Source of the DNA: Azospirillum sp. SYSU D00513
Lineage (GTDB): Bacteria; Pseudomonadota; Alphaproteobacteria; Azospirillales; Azospirillaceae
Direction: 5' to 3'
NCBI RefSeq assembly: GCF_017356015.1
Contig: NZ_JAFIQV010000016.1
Location: forward strand, 62,001-126,000
Length of the DNA stretch: 64,000 nucleotides
Shown here: one piece after another, positions 8,598-16,893 of the stretch
How the letters are laid out: each line of letters begins with the position of its first letter
Position numbering within the stretch: the stretch's first letter is position 1
Position numbers and translations under genes: made by a program
The notes under the pieces: model-generated
Told to the model about the DNA's origin: nothing
The model's database searches: none
The model's input: the letters and a program-made list of their open reading frames with translations, nothing else

Positions 8598-10184
8598 CTA
8601 CCCCACCACCATCCGCCGCACCGTCTCCAGCCGGTCGGCCTCCGCCGCCGGCTTGTCCCAGCGGATGCGGTGGACGCGGGGGAAGCGCATGGCGAGGCCG
8701 CTCTTGTGGCGGGTGGAGGGATGGACGCTGTCGAAGGCGACCTCCAGCACCAGCCCGGCGGAGACCTCGCGCACCGGCCCGTATTTGCGGACCGTGTGGT
8801 TGCGCACCCAGCGGTCCAGCTCGGCCAGCTCGGCGTCGGTGAAGCCGGAATAGGCCTTGCCCACGGGGACCAGCTCCTGCCCGCCCTCGCCGTCGCGCCA
8901 GACGCCGAAGGTGTAGTCGGAATAGAAGCTCGACCGCTTGCCGTGCCCGCGCTGGGCGTACATCATGACGGTGTCCAAGGTCAGCGCGCCGCGTTTCCAC
9001 TTGAACCAGGGCCCCTTGGGCCGTCCGGCGACGTAGAGGCTGTCGCGCCGCTTCAGCATCAGCCCTTCGATGGCGTTCTCGCGCGCGCCCTCGCGCAGGG
9101 CCTTCAGCTCCTCCCAGCCGGCGAAGGGCACGATCTCCGACAGGTCCATGCGGCGCGGCCTCACCGCCTCGTACCAGCGCTCCAGCCGCGCCCGCCGCTC
9201 GGTGAGGGGCAGGCCGCGCAGGTCCTCCTCCCCGTCGAACAGGATGTCGTAGAGCCGGACCCAGGCCGGATAGTCCTGGAGCATGCGCGCCGTGACGGCT
9301 TTGCGGTTCAGACGCTGCTGGAGGTCGTTGAAGGGAGCCACTTCGCCCTCGCGCGCCACCAGAAGCTCCCCGTCGAGCACGGCGTCGAAGACCATGTGGT
9401 CGGTCAGGTCGGGGAAGGCGCCGGACACGTCGTCGCCGGTGCGGCTGTAGATGCGCCGCTCCCCGCCCTTCGCCACGAGCTGCACGCGGATGCCGTCCCA
9501 CTTCCATTCCGCGCTGTAGTCGTCGGGGTTCAGCGCGGGCATGTCCTCCTCTTCCAGGGCCTGGGACAGCATCAGCGGGCGGAAGCCCGCGCCATGGCCG
9601 GCGGCCGGACGCTCCGCCCGCCCCTCCAGCCATGCGAAGAGGTCGAGGTAGGGCGGGGTCAGCCCGTGCCAGCATTCCTCGATCTCGTTCGGGTCGCGTC
9701 CGCCCCAGGTCGCGAGCGCCGTCTTGGCGAGCCGCGCCGACACGCCCACGCGCAGGGAACCGGTGATGAGCTTCAGCAGAGCGAAGCGCCCCGAGGAGTC
9801 CAGCGTGTCGAGCCAGCCCTCCACCAGCTCCATCACCTGGCCGCGCTTGGCCGCTTGCAGGGCTTCCACCACCTCGGTGATGGAGGGGGGCTGGCTGTTC
9901 GCGCGCTCGGGCCGCTCGGGCCAGATCAGCGCCACCGTCTCGGCGAGGTCGCCGACGAAGTCGTGGGAAAGCGCGAACAGTTCAGGATCGACGCGGGTGG
10001 CGGCGAGCTGGCGGATGGCGGCGGGCTTGGCCTCGCGGAAGACCAGGCTCTCGGTCAGGGCGGCCAGCGCCCAGCCCCGGTCGGGGTCGGGCACATGGGC
10101 GAAATAGTCGGTCAGCAGGCGGATCTTGCCGTTGCGGGACGGCATGAAGACCAGCGCGTCGATCAGCTCGGAAAAGGGCTTCAC
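8598..10184 (-). CDS. ATP-dependent DNA ligase (ligase-associated repair system)
   Basis: 528 residues, starting at GTG 10184, whose bases overlap the TGA of the exonuclease gene (GTGA). An N-terminal helical domain (1-200) precedes the nucleotidyltransferase core. The active-site motif I is EWKWDG with the adenylated Lys at about residue 228. Motif III-like F-D-A-V-L-D-G-E-L, motif IV E-G-L-M-L-K-R and motif V W-F-K-W-K-R are present. The C-terminal OB domain follows. Length and order match the bacterial ligases that travel with an exonuclease, an Lhr helicase and a phosphoesterase as a DNA-damage response set. Here the helicase lies 30 kb away at 40.6 kb. Confidence 0.95.
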   Translation of the reverse strand: MKPFSELIDALVFMPSRNGKIRLLTDYFAHVPDPDRGWALAALTESLVFREAKPAAIRQLAATRVDPELFALSHDFVGDLAETVALIWPERPERANSQPPSITEVVEALQAAKRGQVMELVEGWLDTLDSSGRFALLKLITGSLRVGVSARLAKTALATWGGRDPNEIEECWHGLTPPYLDLFAWLEGRAERPAAGHGAGFRPLMLSQALEEEDMPALNPDDYSAEWKWDGIRVQLVAKGGERRIYSRTGDDVSGAFPDLTDHMVFDAVLDGELLVAREGEVAPFNDLQQRLNRKAVTARMLQDYPAWVRLYDILFDGEEDLRGLPLTERRARLERWYEAVRPRRMDLSEIVPFAGWEELKALREGARENAIEGLMLKRRDSLYVAGRPKGPWFKWKRGALTLDTVMMYAQRGHGKRSSFYSDYTFGVWRDGEGGQELVPVGKAYSGFTDAELAELDRWVRNHTVRKYGPVREVSAGLVLEVAFDSVHPSTRHKSGLAMRFPRVHRIRWDKPAAEADRLETVRRMVVG

Positions 10185-11203
10185 GCCTCGTCCTCCTCGA
10201 AGCCGATCAGGGCCAGCGCCTTGGCCTTGATGCCGCGCCCGGCGCAATGATGGACCAGAGCCTCCTCCCGCCCATGGGTTACCCAGACCTCCGGTGCGGC
10301 CACCTCGTCCAGCGTGCGGACCAGTTCGTCCCAGTCCGCATGGTCGGAGATGACCAGCGGCAGCTCCACCCCGCGCTGGCGCGCCCGCTGCCGCACGCGC
10401 ATCCAGCCCGACGCCATGGCGACGACCGGGTCGGTCAGCCGCCGTCCCCAGCGGTCGGCGATGGCCGCCGGCGTGCCGAGCACCAGCGCGCCTTTGAGCT
10501 GGTCTTTCGCGGCGACCGTGGCGGGCCGCGTCTCGCCAAGGTCGATGCCGAAGCGCCGGTAGAGGTCGCAGATCGACTCCAGGGCTCCGTGCAGGTAGAT
10601 CGGCCGGTCGTAGCCCGCCTGCCGCAGCAGGCAGATCAGCCGCTGGCACTTGCCCAGCGCGTAGACCCCGACGACGTGGCTGCGCTCCGGGAACAGCGCC
10701 ATGGAATGCAGCAGCTTGCGCACCTCGCCCAGGTCGGGCGGGTGGCGGAAGACCGGCAGGCCGAAGGTGGCCTCGGTGACGAAGACGTCGCAGGTCACCG
10801 GCTCGAACGGCGCGCAGGTCGGGTCGGCGCGGCGCTTGTAGTCGCCGGAGACGACCACGCGGGAGCCGCCATGTTCCATCACCACCTGGGCGCTGCCCAG
10901 CACATGCCCGGCCGGAACGAGCCGCACGGTCACCTCGCCGATGCGGATGGTCTCCCCATACTCCAGCGCCTGCTGGGCCGCCCCCGCCCCCTCGCCGAGC
11001 CGCTGGCGCATGATGGCGAGCGTGCCGGGCGTGCCGAGCACGCGCGCGTGCCCCGGACGGGCGTGGTCGGAATGGCCGTGGGTTATGACGGCGCGTTCCA
11101 CGGGGCGCAGGGGATCCACGTAGAAGCCGCCCGGCTCCACGAAGAGGCCGTCGGGCAGCACCTTGATCCAGTCGCTAGGGCGTTGTTTCTGAATGGCTTT
11201 CAT
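10181..11203 (-). CDS. Ligase-associated DNA exonuclease (metallo-beta-lactamase/beta-CASP type)
   Basis: 340 residues from ATG 11203. The region VITHGHSDHARPGH holds the H-x-H-x-D-H metal site of the metallo-beta-lactamase fold; A-G-H-V-L-G-S-A-Q and S-G-D-Y-K-R are later metal-site motifs, followed by the beta-CASP part with a conserved S-D-H-A-D-W. It matches the family annotated as ligase-associated exonuclease (mRNA 3'-end processing factor-like). The gene is translationally coupled to the ligase. A GTG at 11260 would add 19 residues but the family normally starts close to the R-P-x-D-W segment, so I chose the ATG although its Shine-Dalgarno is poorly spaced. Confidence 0.93.
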   Translation of the reverse strand: MKAIQKQRPSDWIKVLPDGLFVEPGGFYVDPLRPVERAVITHGHSDHARPGHARVLGTPGTLAIMRQRLGEGAGAAQQALEYGETIRIGEVTVRLVPAGHVLGSAQVVMEHGGSRVVVSGDYKRRADPTCAPFEPVTCDVFVTEATFGLPVFRHPPDLGEVRKLLHSMALFPERSHVVGVYALGKCQRLICLLRQAGYDRPIYLHGALESICDLYRRFGIDLGETRPATVAAKDQLKGALVLGTPAAIADRWGRRLTDPVVAMASGWMRVRQRARQRGVELPLVISDHADWDELVRTLDEVAAPEVWVTHGREEALVHHCAGRGIKAKALALIGFEEDEA

Positions 11204-11395
11204 TCCTTCGGGCCGCCATCTCCGTAACAACGCCCCGGAAGGAATGTTCCGCCGGTCCACCCGCGGGGAGTACCCCGAAGCCTTGCCGCGGCTCTTCCAA
11301 GCGATTCCGTTTGGGCCTTTGCCAGCGGGATCGGGCCGACCTTAGGCTGTATCGGCGGGGCGGACGGTTCGCTCCGGAAGAAGCTAGGTGGTCCC

Positions 11396-11971
11396 ATGAA
11401 GACGCTGGCCGTCGCGATCGTCGCTTCCCTCGCCGCCCTGTGCAACACCGCCCATTCCCAGGAGGCCAAGGTCTGGTCGACCGTCGCCACCTGGACCATC
11501 CAGACTCTGCCCGACGCCTGTTACACGACCGACGAGTACAAGAACGGAACCGTGCTGGGCTTCCTCGCCGCCAGGGATGGTCGTTTCAAGATTCTGATCG
11601 GCCACGACGATTGGCAGATTCCGGAAGCCATCTACGAAGTCACCCTGTCGGTGGACGGTGGCCGGACGTACGGTTTCAGCGCGCTCGGCGACGGACCCCT
11701 GGTCGCCATCAGCGTCCCGGATCTGCCGACCCTCTACGGGCCGCTGAGGACGGGCAGCATCATGTCCGCGACGGTCGGAAAGCACACCTACAGTTACCGG
11801 CTGGAGGGCACCAAGGCGATGCTGCCGGAACTGGTGCGTTGCGCCGGAACCCTGGAGGATAGGACCAACCCCTTCGCCGGGGTGGAGACGGAAGCGAGGG
11901 GCACACCCCATGTGAGCGGTCCGAATGTCGGAGGGGACCCCGTGCTGCCGTCGCGCGGCCCCTTCGACTGA
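11396..11971 (+). CDS. Exported hypothetical protein, 191 aa
   Basis: ATG 11396 follows AGGTGG by seven bases. Residues 1-21 form a signal peptide (short Lys, Ala/Val core, cleavage near A-H-S-Q). The mature part is rich in beta strand (K-I-L-I-G-H-D-D-W, Y-E-V-T-L-S-V-D-G-G) and keeps two cysteines (one in D-A-C-Y-T, one in V-R-C-A-G) that could form a disulphide in the periplasm. The layout resembles small periplasmic 'invasion-associated locus B'-like proteins, but the match is too weak to name. It stands alone between a divergent exonuclease gene and psuG. Confidence 0.8.
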   Translation: MKTLAVAIVASLAALCNTAHSQEAKVWSTVATWTIQTLPDACYTTDEYKNGTVLGFLAARDGRFKILIGHDDWQIPEAIYEVTLSVDGGRTYGFSALGDGPLVAISVPDLPTLYGPLRTGSIMSATVGKHTYSYRLEGTKAMLPELVRCAGTLEDRTNPFAGVETEARGTPHVSGPNVGGDPVLPSRGPFD

Positions 11972-12055
11972 CCGGGCCCCGTCCTCCGCATTCTCTTGCG
12001 CCGGGCCGCGCCCGCCCGCACCATGCGCCGCCGATGCGACAGGAGGAGCCAGCCC

Positions 12056-12991
12056 ATGCCTGCCCAGCACGACCGCCTGTGCCCGACGCCCGAGGTCGCC
12101 GACGCGCTGACCGAGGGCAAGCCCGTCGTGGCGCTGGAATCCACGGTGATCTCCCACGGCATGCCCTACCCGCGCAACCTGGAGACGGCGCGTGCCCTGG
12201 AGGAGGTGATCCGGGCGGAGGGTGCCATTCCCGCCACCATCGCCGTGCTGGACGGGCGCATCCGGATCGGGCTCGACGACGAGGCGCTGGAACGGCTCGC
12301 GACGGGCGGGCCGTCCGTGATGAAGCTCAGCCGCCGCGACCTGCCCGTGGCGCTGGCGAACGGGGCCATCGGGGCGACCACCGTCGCGGCCACCATGATC
12401 GCGGCGCGGCTCGCCGGGATCACCGTCTTCGCGACGGGCGGCATCGGCGGCGTGCACCGGGGGGCGGAGACCAGCTTCGACGTCTCCGCCGACCTGACCG
12501 AACTGGCGCGGACCGGCGTCTGCGTGGTCTGCGCCGGGGCCAAGTCCATCCTGGACTTGGCCAAGACGCTGGAGGTGCTGGAAACCTACGGCGTGCCGGT
12601 CCTGGGGTACGGCACGGACGAATTTCCGGCCTTCCACAGCCGCCGGTCCGGCCTTCCCGTCTCGCACCGCTGCGACCGGGCAGAGGAGGTGGCGGCGATC
12701 CTGGAGGCCAAATGGAGCCTGGGCCTGGAGGGCGGTGTCCTGCTCGCCAACCCGATCCCGGAGGAGGACGCGCTGGACGCCGCCGAGATGGAGGAGGCGA
12801 TCGGCCATGCCCTGGCCGAGGCCGGGCGGCAGGGCATCTCCGGCAAGGCCATCACCCCCTTCCTGCTGGCGGCGCTGGAGCGGATCACCGGCGGGCGCAG
12901 CCTGACGGCGAACGTCGCGCTGATCCGCAACAACGCGGCGGTCGCGGCGCGGGTCGCGAAAGCCTACGCGGACCTATCCCGGAAAAAGTAG
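12056..12991 (+). CDS. psuG: Pseudouridine-5'-phosphate glycosidase
   Basis: 311 residues from ATG 12056, preceded by GGAGGAG. PsuG cleaves pseudouridine 5'-phosphate to uracil and ribose 5-phosphate. Visible family motifs are V-A-L-E-S-T-V-I-S-H-G-M-P-Y-P near residue 30, V-M-K-L-S-R-R-D-L-P, the A-T-G-G-I-G-G-V-H-R-G-A-E segment and the late L-L-A-N-P-I-P. Full family length is retained. The usual partner kinase gene psuK is not next to it: the following gene is an unrelated small protein. The enzyme may therefore act on pseudouridine phosphate produced by a kinase encoded elsewhere. Confidence 0.96.
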   Translation: MPAQHDRLCPTPEVADALTEGKPVVALESTVISHGMPYPRNLETARALEEVIRAEGAIPATIAVLDGRIRIGLDDEALERLATGGPSVMKLSRRDLPVALANGAIGATTVAATMIAARLAGITVFATGGIGGVHRGAETSFDVSADLTELARTGVCVVCAGAKSILDLAKTLEVLETYGVPVLGYGTDEFPAFHSRRSGLPVSHRCDRAEEVAAILEAKWSLGLEGGVLLANPIPEEDALDAAEMEEAIGHALAEAGRQGISGKAITPFLLAALERITGGRSLTANVALIRNNAAVAARVAKAYADLSRKK

Positions 12992-13093
12992 TAGGACGTA
13001 CTTAGTTTGTGGTAACGCCTCTGCGGACCTCCGGCTTAAGACCGCGTTAACCTCCGTCCGGCAATCTGAGGGGGTCATACAGCGGAGGTTCTT

Positions 13094-13507
13094 ATGCGTG
13101 CGTCGAGCCCGTCGAATCTGATCACCCGGATGGTCGCCATGTCCGCGCAGCCCGACGAAACCGACGTGGCCGAAGACACCCGTCCGGCCACGCGCGTCCA
13201 GCGCGTCGTCTGGGCTGCCCAGGCCAATCAGCTCCGCGGCGCCCTGCCGGTCCGCCTGGTTCACGAGATCGAATGCGCGGTGGTCGCCGACCTCGATTCG
13301 ATGGAACTGCCGGAAGTCTTCTTCACCTCGGTCGAGATCGGAGGCCGCGTCGTGACCTGCGACCTCGACGCCTCGGGCACTGCCTCGATCTTCGGCATGA
13401 TCGAGGCTGGCGAGTATGACGAGCTGGTCGAGGAAGCCGGCGACGACGCCCTGTTCGGCGTCGACTGGGACGGCGTCTACATCACCCCGGCCCGCACCCG
13501 CCACTGA
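13094..13507 (+). CDS. Hypothetical acidic protein, 137 aa
   Basis: ATG 13094 with GGAGG eight bases upstream. No signal peptide or membrane segment. The C-terminal half is acidic (E-Y-D-E-L-V-E-E-A-G-D-D) and the middle contains a T-S-V-E-I-G-G-R-V-V-T-C-D-L strand pair. I do not recognise a family; it looks like a lineage-restricted cytosolic protein. It is a single-gene unit closed by a strong terminator at 13520-13560. Confidence 0.78.
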   Translation: MRASSPSNLITRMVAMSAQPDETDVAEDTRPATRVQRVVWAAQANQLRGALPVRLVHEIECAVVADLDSMELPEVFFTSVEIGGRVVTCDLDASGTASIFGMIEAGEYDELVEEAGDDALFGVDWDGVYITPARTRH

Positions 13508-13519
13508 GCCTTCGCATGT

Positions 13520-13560
13520 CCACGACCAGGGCGGCTCCTCCCCCGCCCCGGTCGTGGTTT
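13520..13560 (+). terminator. Rho-independent terminator
   Basis: CCACGACC (13520-13527) pairs with GGTCGTGG (13550-13557). The stem extends inward through GGGCGG/CCGCCC after one A/C mismatch, and the hairpin is followed by TTT. It lies 13 bases after the stop of the 137-aa gene. Confidence 0.75.
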
Positions 13561-13836
13561 CCCGGCCCCCCTGGACCGGTGTCATAGGCACGCTTGTCCC
13601 GCCCAGCGGTCCTGCTGGGATGAAACTTTGGTGGCCTGCGCCTCTGTTCTTCGTCCAATTCCAGAGTTCGGATTGCGCGCCAGTTTACCGCAGCCAGCTT
13701 TCCCCGAACCAGGCCGCACCCATCCAAGCCCTGCTCCTGGGAGTCCGGGGATCATGGAGCGGGACCCCAACTTCGCCACTGGTCTCGACGCCAGGGGCCA
13801 CCTCACCCTGCCTCCTGGAAATTCGACCTTCTCAGC
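13561..13836. other. Gene-free stretch between a terminator and the toxin-antitoxin module
   Basis: Open frames exist on both strands but have no ribosome-binding site or recognisable product. A small perfect hairpin CCCAGC-GGTCCT-GCTGGG lies at 13600-13617. The promoter of the toxin-antitoxin genes is presumably at its right end. Confidence 0.5.
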
Positions 13837-13855
13837 GCTACTTCACTGAAGTAGC
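13837..13855 (+). promoter_or_regulatory. Perfect 19-bp palindrome, likely toxin-antitoxin operator
   Basis: GCTACTTCA-C-TGAAGTAGC has 9-bp arms around one central base and ends eight bases before the toxin ATG. Its position and symmetry fit an autoregulatory operator for the dimeric HTH antitoxin encoded downstream; binding is inferred. Confidence 0.65.
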
Positions 13856-13863
13856 CTTGGCTC

Positions 13864-14139
13864 ATGAAATTCGACTGGGATGAGGCGAAGGACGCGAGGT
13901 GCAGGGCGGAACGAGGCTTCGGCTTCGCCGATATCCTGCCGGTTTTCGTCGATCCCCAGCGACTGGTCGAATTGGACACGCGGCACGAGTATGGGGAGAC
14001 CCGCCATCGGCTGTACGGGCGGATCGACGGCCGGCTCTTCGTCGTCGTCTACACGTTTCGTGGCAAGCTCATCCGCATCATTTCGGCACGCAAGGCGAAT
14101 GAACGGGAGGTAAGGAAGCATGACCAAAGCGAAGGCTGA
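13864..14139 (+). CDS. brnT: BrnT-family ribonuclease toxin
   Basis: 91 residues. The start F-D-W-D-E-A-K, followed by R-G-F-G-F-A-D, then E-Y-G-E-T-R and late I-R-I-I-S-A-R-K-A-N-E-R-E, are the conserved blocks of BrnT (RelE-like fold, BrnTA type II systems). BrnT cleaves RNA and is neutralised by its antitoxin. The Arg and His/Tyr residues of the family active site appear to be present. The palindrome at 13837-13855 sits directly in front, and the stop overlaps the next gene by 20 bases, so toxin is translated first, the BrnT order. Confidence 0.9.
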   Translation: MKFDWDEAKDARCRAERGFGFADILPVFVDPQRLVELDTRHEYGETRHRLYGRIDGRLFVVVYTFRGKLIRIISARKANEREVRKHDQSEG

Positions 14140-14488
14140 ACTGAAGCCGGATGGCTCCGTCACGCATTTCGGACCGGGCGGCCACACAGCACCCGCCGTA
14201 GCTGGGATCGATTGGGCGAAGGTGGACGCCACCACAGAGGCTGAGATCTCGCGTCAGGCTGCGCAGGACGATGCGGAGGCGGCGCTCGATGCCGCAGCTT
14301 ATGCGCGACGTGTGCGAAGGAAAGTGGGGCTCTCGCAGAGCGTCTTTGCTCGCAAAGTCGGTGTGCCCGTCTCCACCGTCCGGAATTGGGAGCAGGGCAC
14401 ACGCTCGCCGCAGGGCGCCGCGCGTGCGTTGCTGCGTGTGATCGACAAGGCGCCCGAGACGGTACTGAACGCGCTAGCCGATGAATGA
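14120..14488 (+). CDS. XRE-type helix-turn-helix antitoxin
   Basis: 122 residues; ATG 14120 is preceded by GGGAGGTAAGGA. Residues 1-60 are a Gly/Asp-rich toxin-binding-like arm. Residues about 68-115 form an XRE HTH: R-R-K-V-G-L-S-Q-S-V-F-A-R-K-V-G-V-P, then S-T-V-R-N-W-E-Q-G, with the W-E-Q-G signature of HigA/NadS-type repressors. Typical BrnA antitoxins are ribbon-helix-helix proteins, so this pair uses a different antitoxin type. It overlaps the toxin gene by 20 bases and probably represses the operon through the upstream palindrome. Confidence 0.88.
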   Translation: MTKAKAELKPDGSVTHFGPGGHTAPAVAGIDWAKVDATTEAEISRQAAQDDAEAALDAAAYARRVRRKVGLSQSVFARKVGVPVSTVRNWEQGTRSPQGAARALLRVIDKAPETVLNALADE

Positions 14489-14636
14489 TGAGAGGGCGGA
14501 ATCCGAATTTGACCATCTGGGATTCTCCATGCCCGCTCCAACCGCAGCAACGTGACATCCGGCATCGGAAAGCGCTGCCGTGGCAAGAACGCTTTCCAAC
14601 GCCAAACGGAACCAGCACGGCTTGCTTGCCGGCAAC

Positions 14637-15533
14637 TCAACCGCCCTGCGGCCCCAGGGTCCGCGCCAGGATGACCTCCAGCTTCTTCAGCAGGGCCGGA
14701 TCGCGCTTGTCGGGCGCGGTCATGATGGCGCTGTCGAGCGCTGTCTGGCAGCCCTTGCCGCAGGCGCCGTGGCGGTGCCTCAGCGCCGGGGCCAGCGTCT
14801 TGACCAGCCCGCGCGCCTTGTCGGCGTTTGCGATCACCACCTTGATGACGGCCTCGACCGTGACGTGGTCGTGGCCTGAGTGCCAGCAGTCGTAGTCGGT
14901 GACCATGGCGACGGTCGCGTAGCACATCTCCGCCTCGCGGGCGAGCTTGGCTTCGGGCATGTTGGTCATGCCGATCACATCGCAGCCCCAGCTCCGGTAC
15001 AGGTTCGATTCCGCGATGGTGGAGAATTGCGGCCCCTCCATCACCATGTAGGTGCCGCCGCGCCGGTGCGGGATGTCCAGCGCCTTCAGCGCCTCCTCGA
15101 TCCGGTCGCCCATGCGGCCGCAGACCGGATTCCCCAGCGCGACATGCGCCACCAGCCCGGTGCCGAAGAAGCTCTTCTCGCGGGCGAAGGTGCGGTCGAT
15201 GAACTGGTCGATGACGACGAAGGTGCCCGGCGGCAGCTCCTCCTTCAGGGAGCCGACGGCGGAGACCGACAGGATCTCCGTCACGCCGAGCTGCTTCAGC
15301 GCGTGGATGTTGGCGCGGAAGTTCAGCTCCGACGGCGGGATGCGGTGCCCCCGCCCGTGGCGCGGCAGGAAGACGAGCCTCTGCCCGTCCAGTTCCCCCG
15401 TCAGCAGCTCGTCCGACGGGTCGCCGAAGGGCGTCTCGACCTTCACCCAACGGCGGTTCTCCAGCCCGTCGATCTCATAGACGCCGCTGCCGCCGATCAC
15501 GCCCAGCACCGGCGCGTTCCCGCTCTCCGCCAT
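14637..15533 (-). CDS. mtnP: S-methyl-5'-thioadenosine phosphorylase
   Basis: 298 residues from ATG 15533 with GGAGG nine bases upstream. MTAP converts 5'-methylthioadenosine and phosphate to adenine and 5-methylthioribose 1-phosphate in methionine salvage. Motifs: L-G-V-I-G-G-S-G-V-Y near residue 10, F-L-P-R-H-G-R-G-H with the phosphate-site residues, N-F-R-A-N-I, the purine-binding M-V-M-E-G-P-Q-F-S-T and I-G-M-T-N-M-P-E-A, and V-T-D-Y-D-C-W-H. The genes for later salvage steps are not adjacent. Confidence 0.97.
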   Translation of the reverse strand: MAESGNAPVLGVIGGSGVYEIDGLENRRWVKVETPFGDPSDELLTGELDGQRLVFLPRHGRGHRIPPSELNFRANIHALKQLGVTEILSVSAVGSLKEELPPGTFVVIDQFIDRTFAREKSFFGTGLVAHVALGNPVCGRMGDRIEEALKALDIPHRRGGTYMVMEGPQFSTIAESNLYRSWGCDVIGMTNMPEAKLAREAEMCYATVAMVTDYDCWHSGHDHVTVEAVIKVVIANADKARGLVKTLAPALRHRHGACGKGCQTALDSAIMTAPDKRDPALLKKLEVILARTLGPQGG

Positions 15534-15625
15534 CTCAAAAGCCTCCGTGGTTCACCGAACGGCAGTGTTCCAGCTTGGCCCCATGAAGGCAACCGGGCTT
15601 CCGGCGGAGCGGAACCGGACGAGCG

Positions 15626-16579
15626 TCAGACGGCGCTCGCCCTGTTCAACCGCTCGATGGCGTCGGCCGGCAGTTCCAGCCTTGCCGCGGCGACCAGCTC
15701 GTCCACCTGCGCCTCCTTCGTCGCGCTGGCGATGGGGGCGGTGAGGCCCGGCCGGGCGATCAGCCAAGCGAGCGCCACCCGCGGCGGCGTGGCGCCGAGG
15801 TCCGCCGAAACTTCGTCGAGTGCGGCAAGGATCGCCCGCCCCCGGTCGTTCAGGTACTTGGACACCACCCCGCCACCGCGCGCGCTCTTGGCCCCGTCGG
15901 TCTCCGACCGGTACTTGCCCGTCAGGAAGCCGCTCGCCAGCGAGTAGTAGGTGATGACGCCCAGCCCCTGCGCCCGGCACAGCGCCTCCAGTTCCGCCTC
16001 GTAGCCGGCCCGGTCGTACAGATTGTATTCCGGCTGGAGCGTCTCGTAGCGCGGCAGGCCATTGCGCGCGGCGACATCGAGCGCTTCCCCAAGCCGCGCG
16101 GCGGTGAGGTTCGACGCGCCGATGGCGCGGACCTTGCCCTCCTTGATCAGGTCGGCGTAGGCGCCGAGCGTGTCCTCGAAGGGCGTTTCCGGGTCGTCCC
16201 AATGCGACTGGTAGAGGTCGATCACATCCGTCCGCAGCCGGCGCAGCGAGGCCTCCACCGCCTCGCGGATGTAGGCGGGCTTCAGCCCCTTCTTGCCCGG
16301 CCCCATCTCCGATCCGACCTTGGTCGCGATCACGAGCCGGTCCCGGTTGCCGCGCGCCTTCATCCAGTTGCCGATGATCGTCTCCGACTCGCCGCCCCGG
16401 TTGCCGGGCGCCCAGGCCGAATAGACATCCGCCGTGTCGATGAAATCGAAGCCCGCCTCGACGAAACGGTCGAGCAGCCGGAAGGAGGTCTCCTCGTCGG
16501 CCGTCCAGCCGAACACGTTGCCGCCGAAGCAGAGCGGCGCAACGGACAGGCCGGAGCGGCCAAGGGTACGTTTGTTCAT
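15626..16579 (-). CDS. Aldo/keto reductase
   Basis: 317 residues from ATG 16579 (an 18-residue upstream extension has no better signal). An NAD(P)H-dependent (beta/alpha)8 barrel: F-I-D-T-A-D-V-Y near residue 50 holds the catalytic Asp and Tyr, K-V-G the catalytic Lys, and Y-Q-S-H-W-D the His position. The C-terminal I-A-S-A-T-K segment binds the cofactor phosphate. The V-Y-S-A-W and Y-Y-S-L-A-S-G-F-L-T-G-K-Y signatures place it near the AKR12/AKR11-type oxidoreductases of unknown substrate. No pathway genes are adjacent. Confidence 0.93.
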   Translation of the reverse strand: MNKRTLGRSGLSVAPLCFGGNVFGWTADEETSFRLLDRFVEAGFDFIDTADVYSAWAPGNRGGESETIIGNWMKARGNRDRLVIATKVGSEMGPGKKGLKPAYIREAVEASLRRLRTDVIDLYQSHWDDPETPFEDTLGAYADLIKEGKVRAIGASNLTAARLGEALDVAARNGLPRYETLQPEYNLYDRAGYEAELEALCRAQGLGVITYYSLASGFLTGKYRSETDGAKSARGGGVVSKYLNDRGRAILAALDEVSADLGATPPRVALAWLIARPGLTAPIASATKEAQVDELVAAARLELPADAIERLNRASAV

Positions 16580-16893
16580 GAGCGGTGCCTTTTCCTGTGT
16601 ACGACCGGATGCCATTCTGGAAGACTTGCACAAGCCGATGTGGCTGGAAACGCGCAGGTCATCTAGTCAGCCAAGGAAAAACTTTGGTGTTTCGATTGGG
16701 GTTCCGTTCCTCAAACCTCGTGGCTCTGGCCAGATAAGGAAAAACCGCCGCTGACGCGCGGCAGCCAGCGGCAGGTTGTGAGAAAAATTCTAACCCTCAA
16801 CACACGTGACTCTTCATCATTACCTGACATACCATCACTCTCATTCGTTGCGCTCGCTGGGCGCTATGCAAATGGTAATATGGGGGAGCGAAG
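16580..16893. other. Gene-free divergent promoter region
   Basis: It separates the divergent aldo/keto reductase and lipoprotein genes and is clearly lower in GC than its flanks. A hairpin-forming GCCGCTG...CAGCGGC pair lies near 16751-16775. No gene seen. Confidence 0.5.

Noticed and set aside
13628-13849. Overlapping frames on both strands before the BrnT module
   Set aside because: No start signal, no family, Pro/Ser-rich chance frames.
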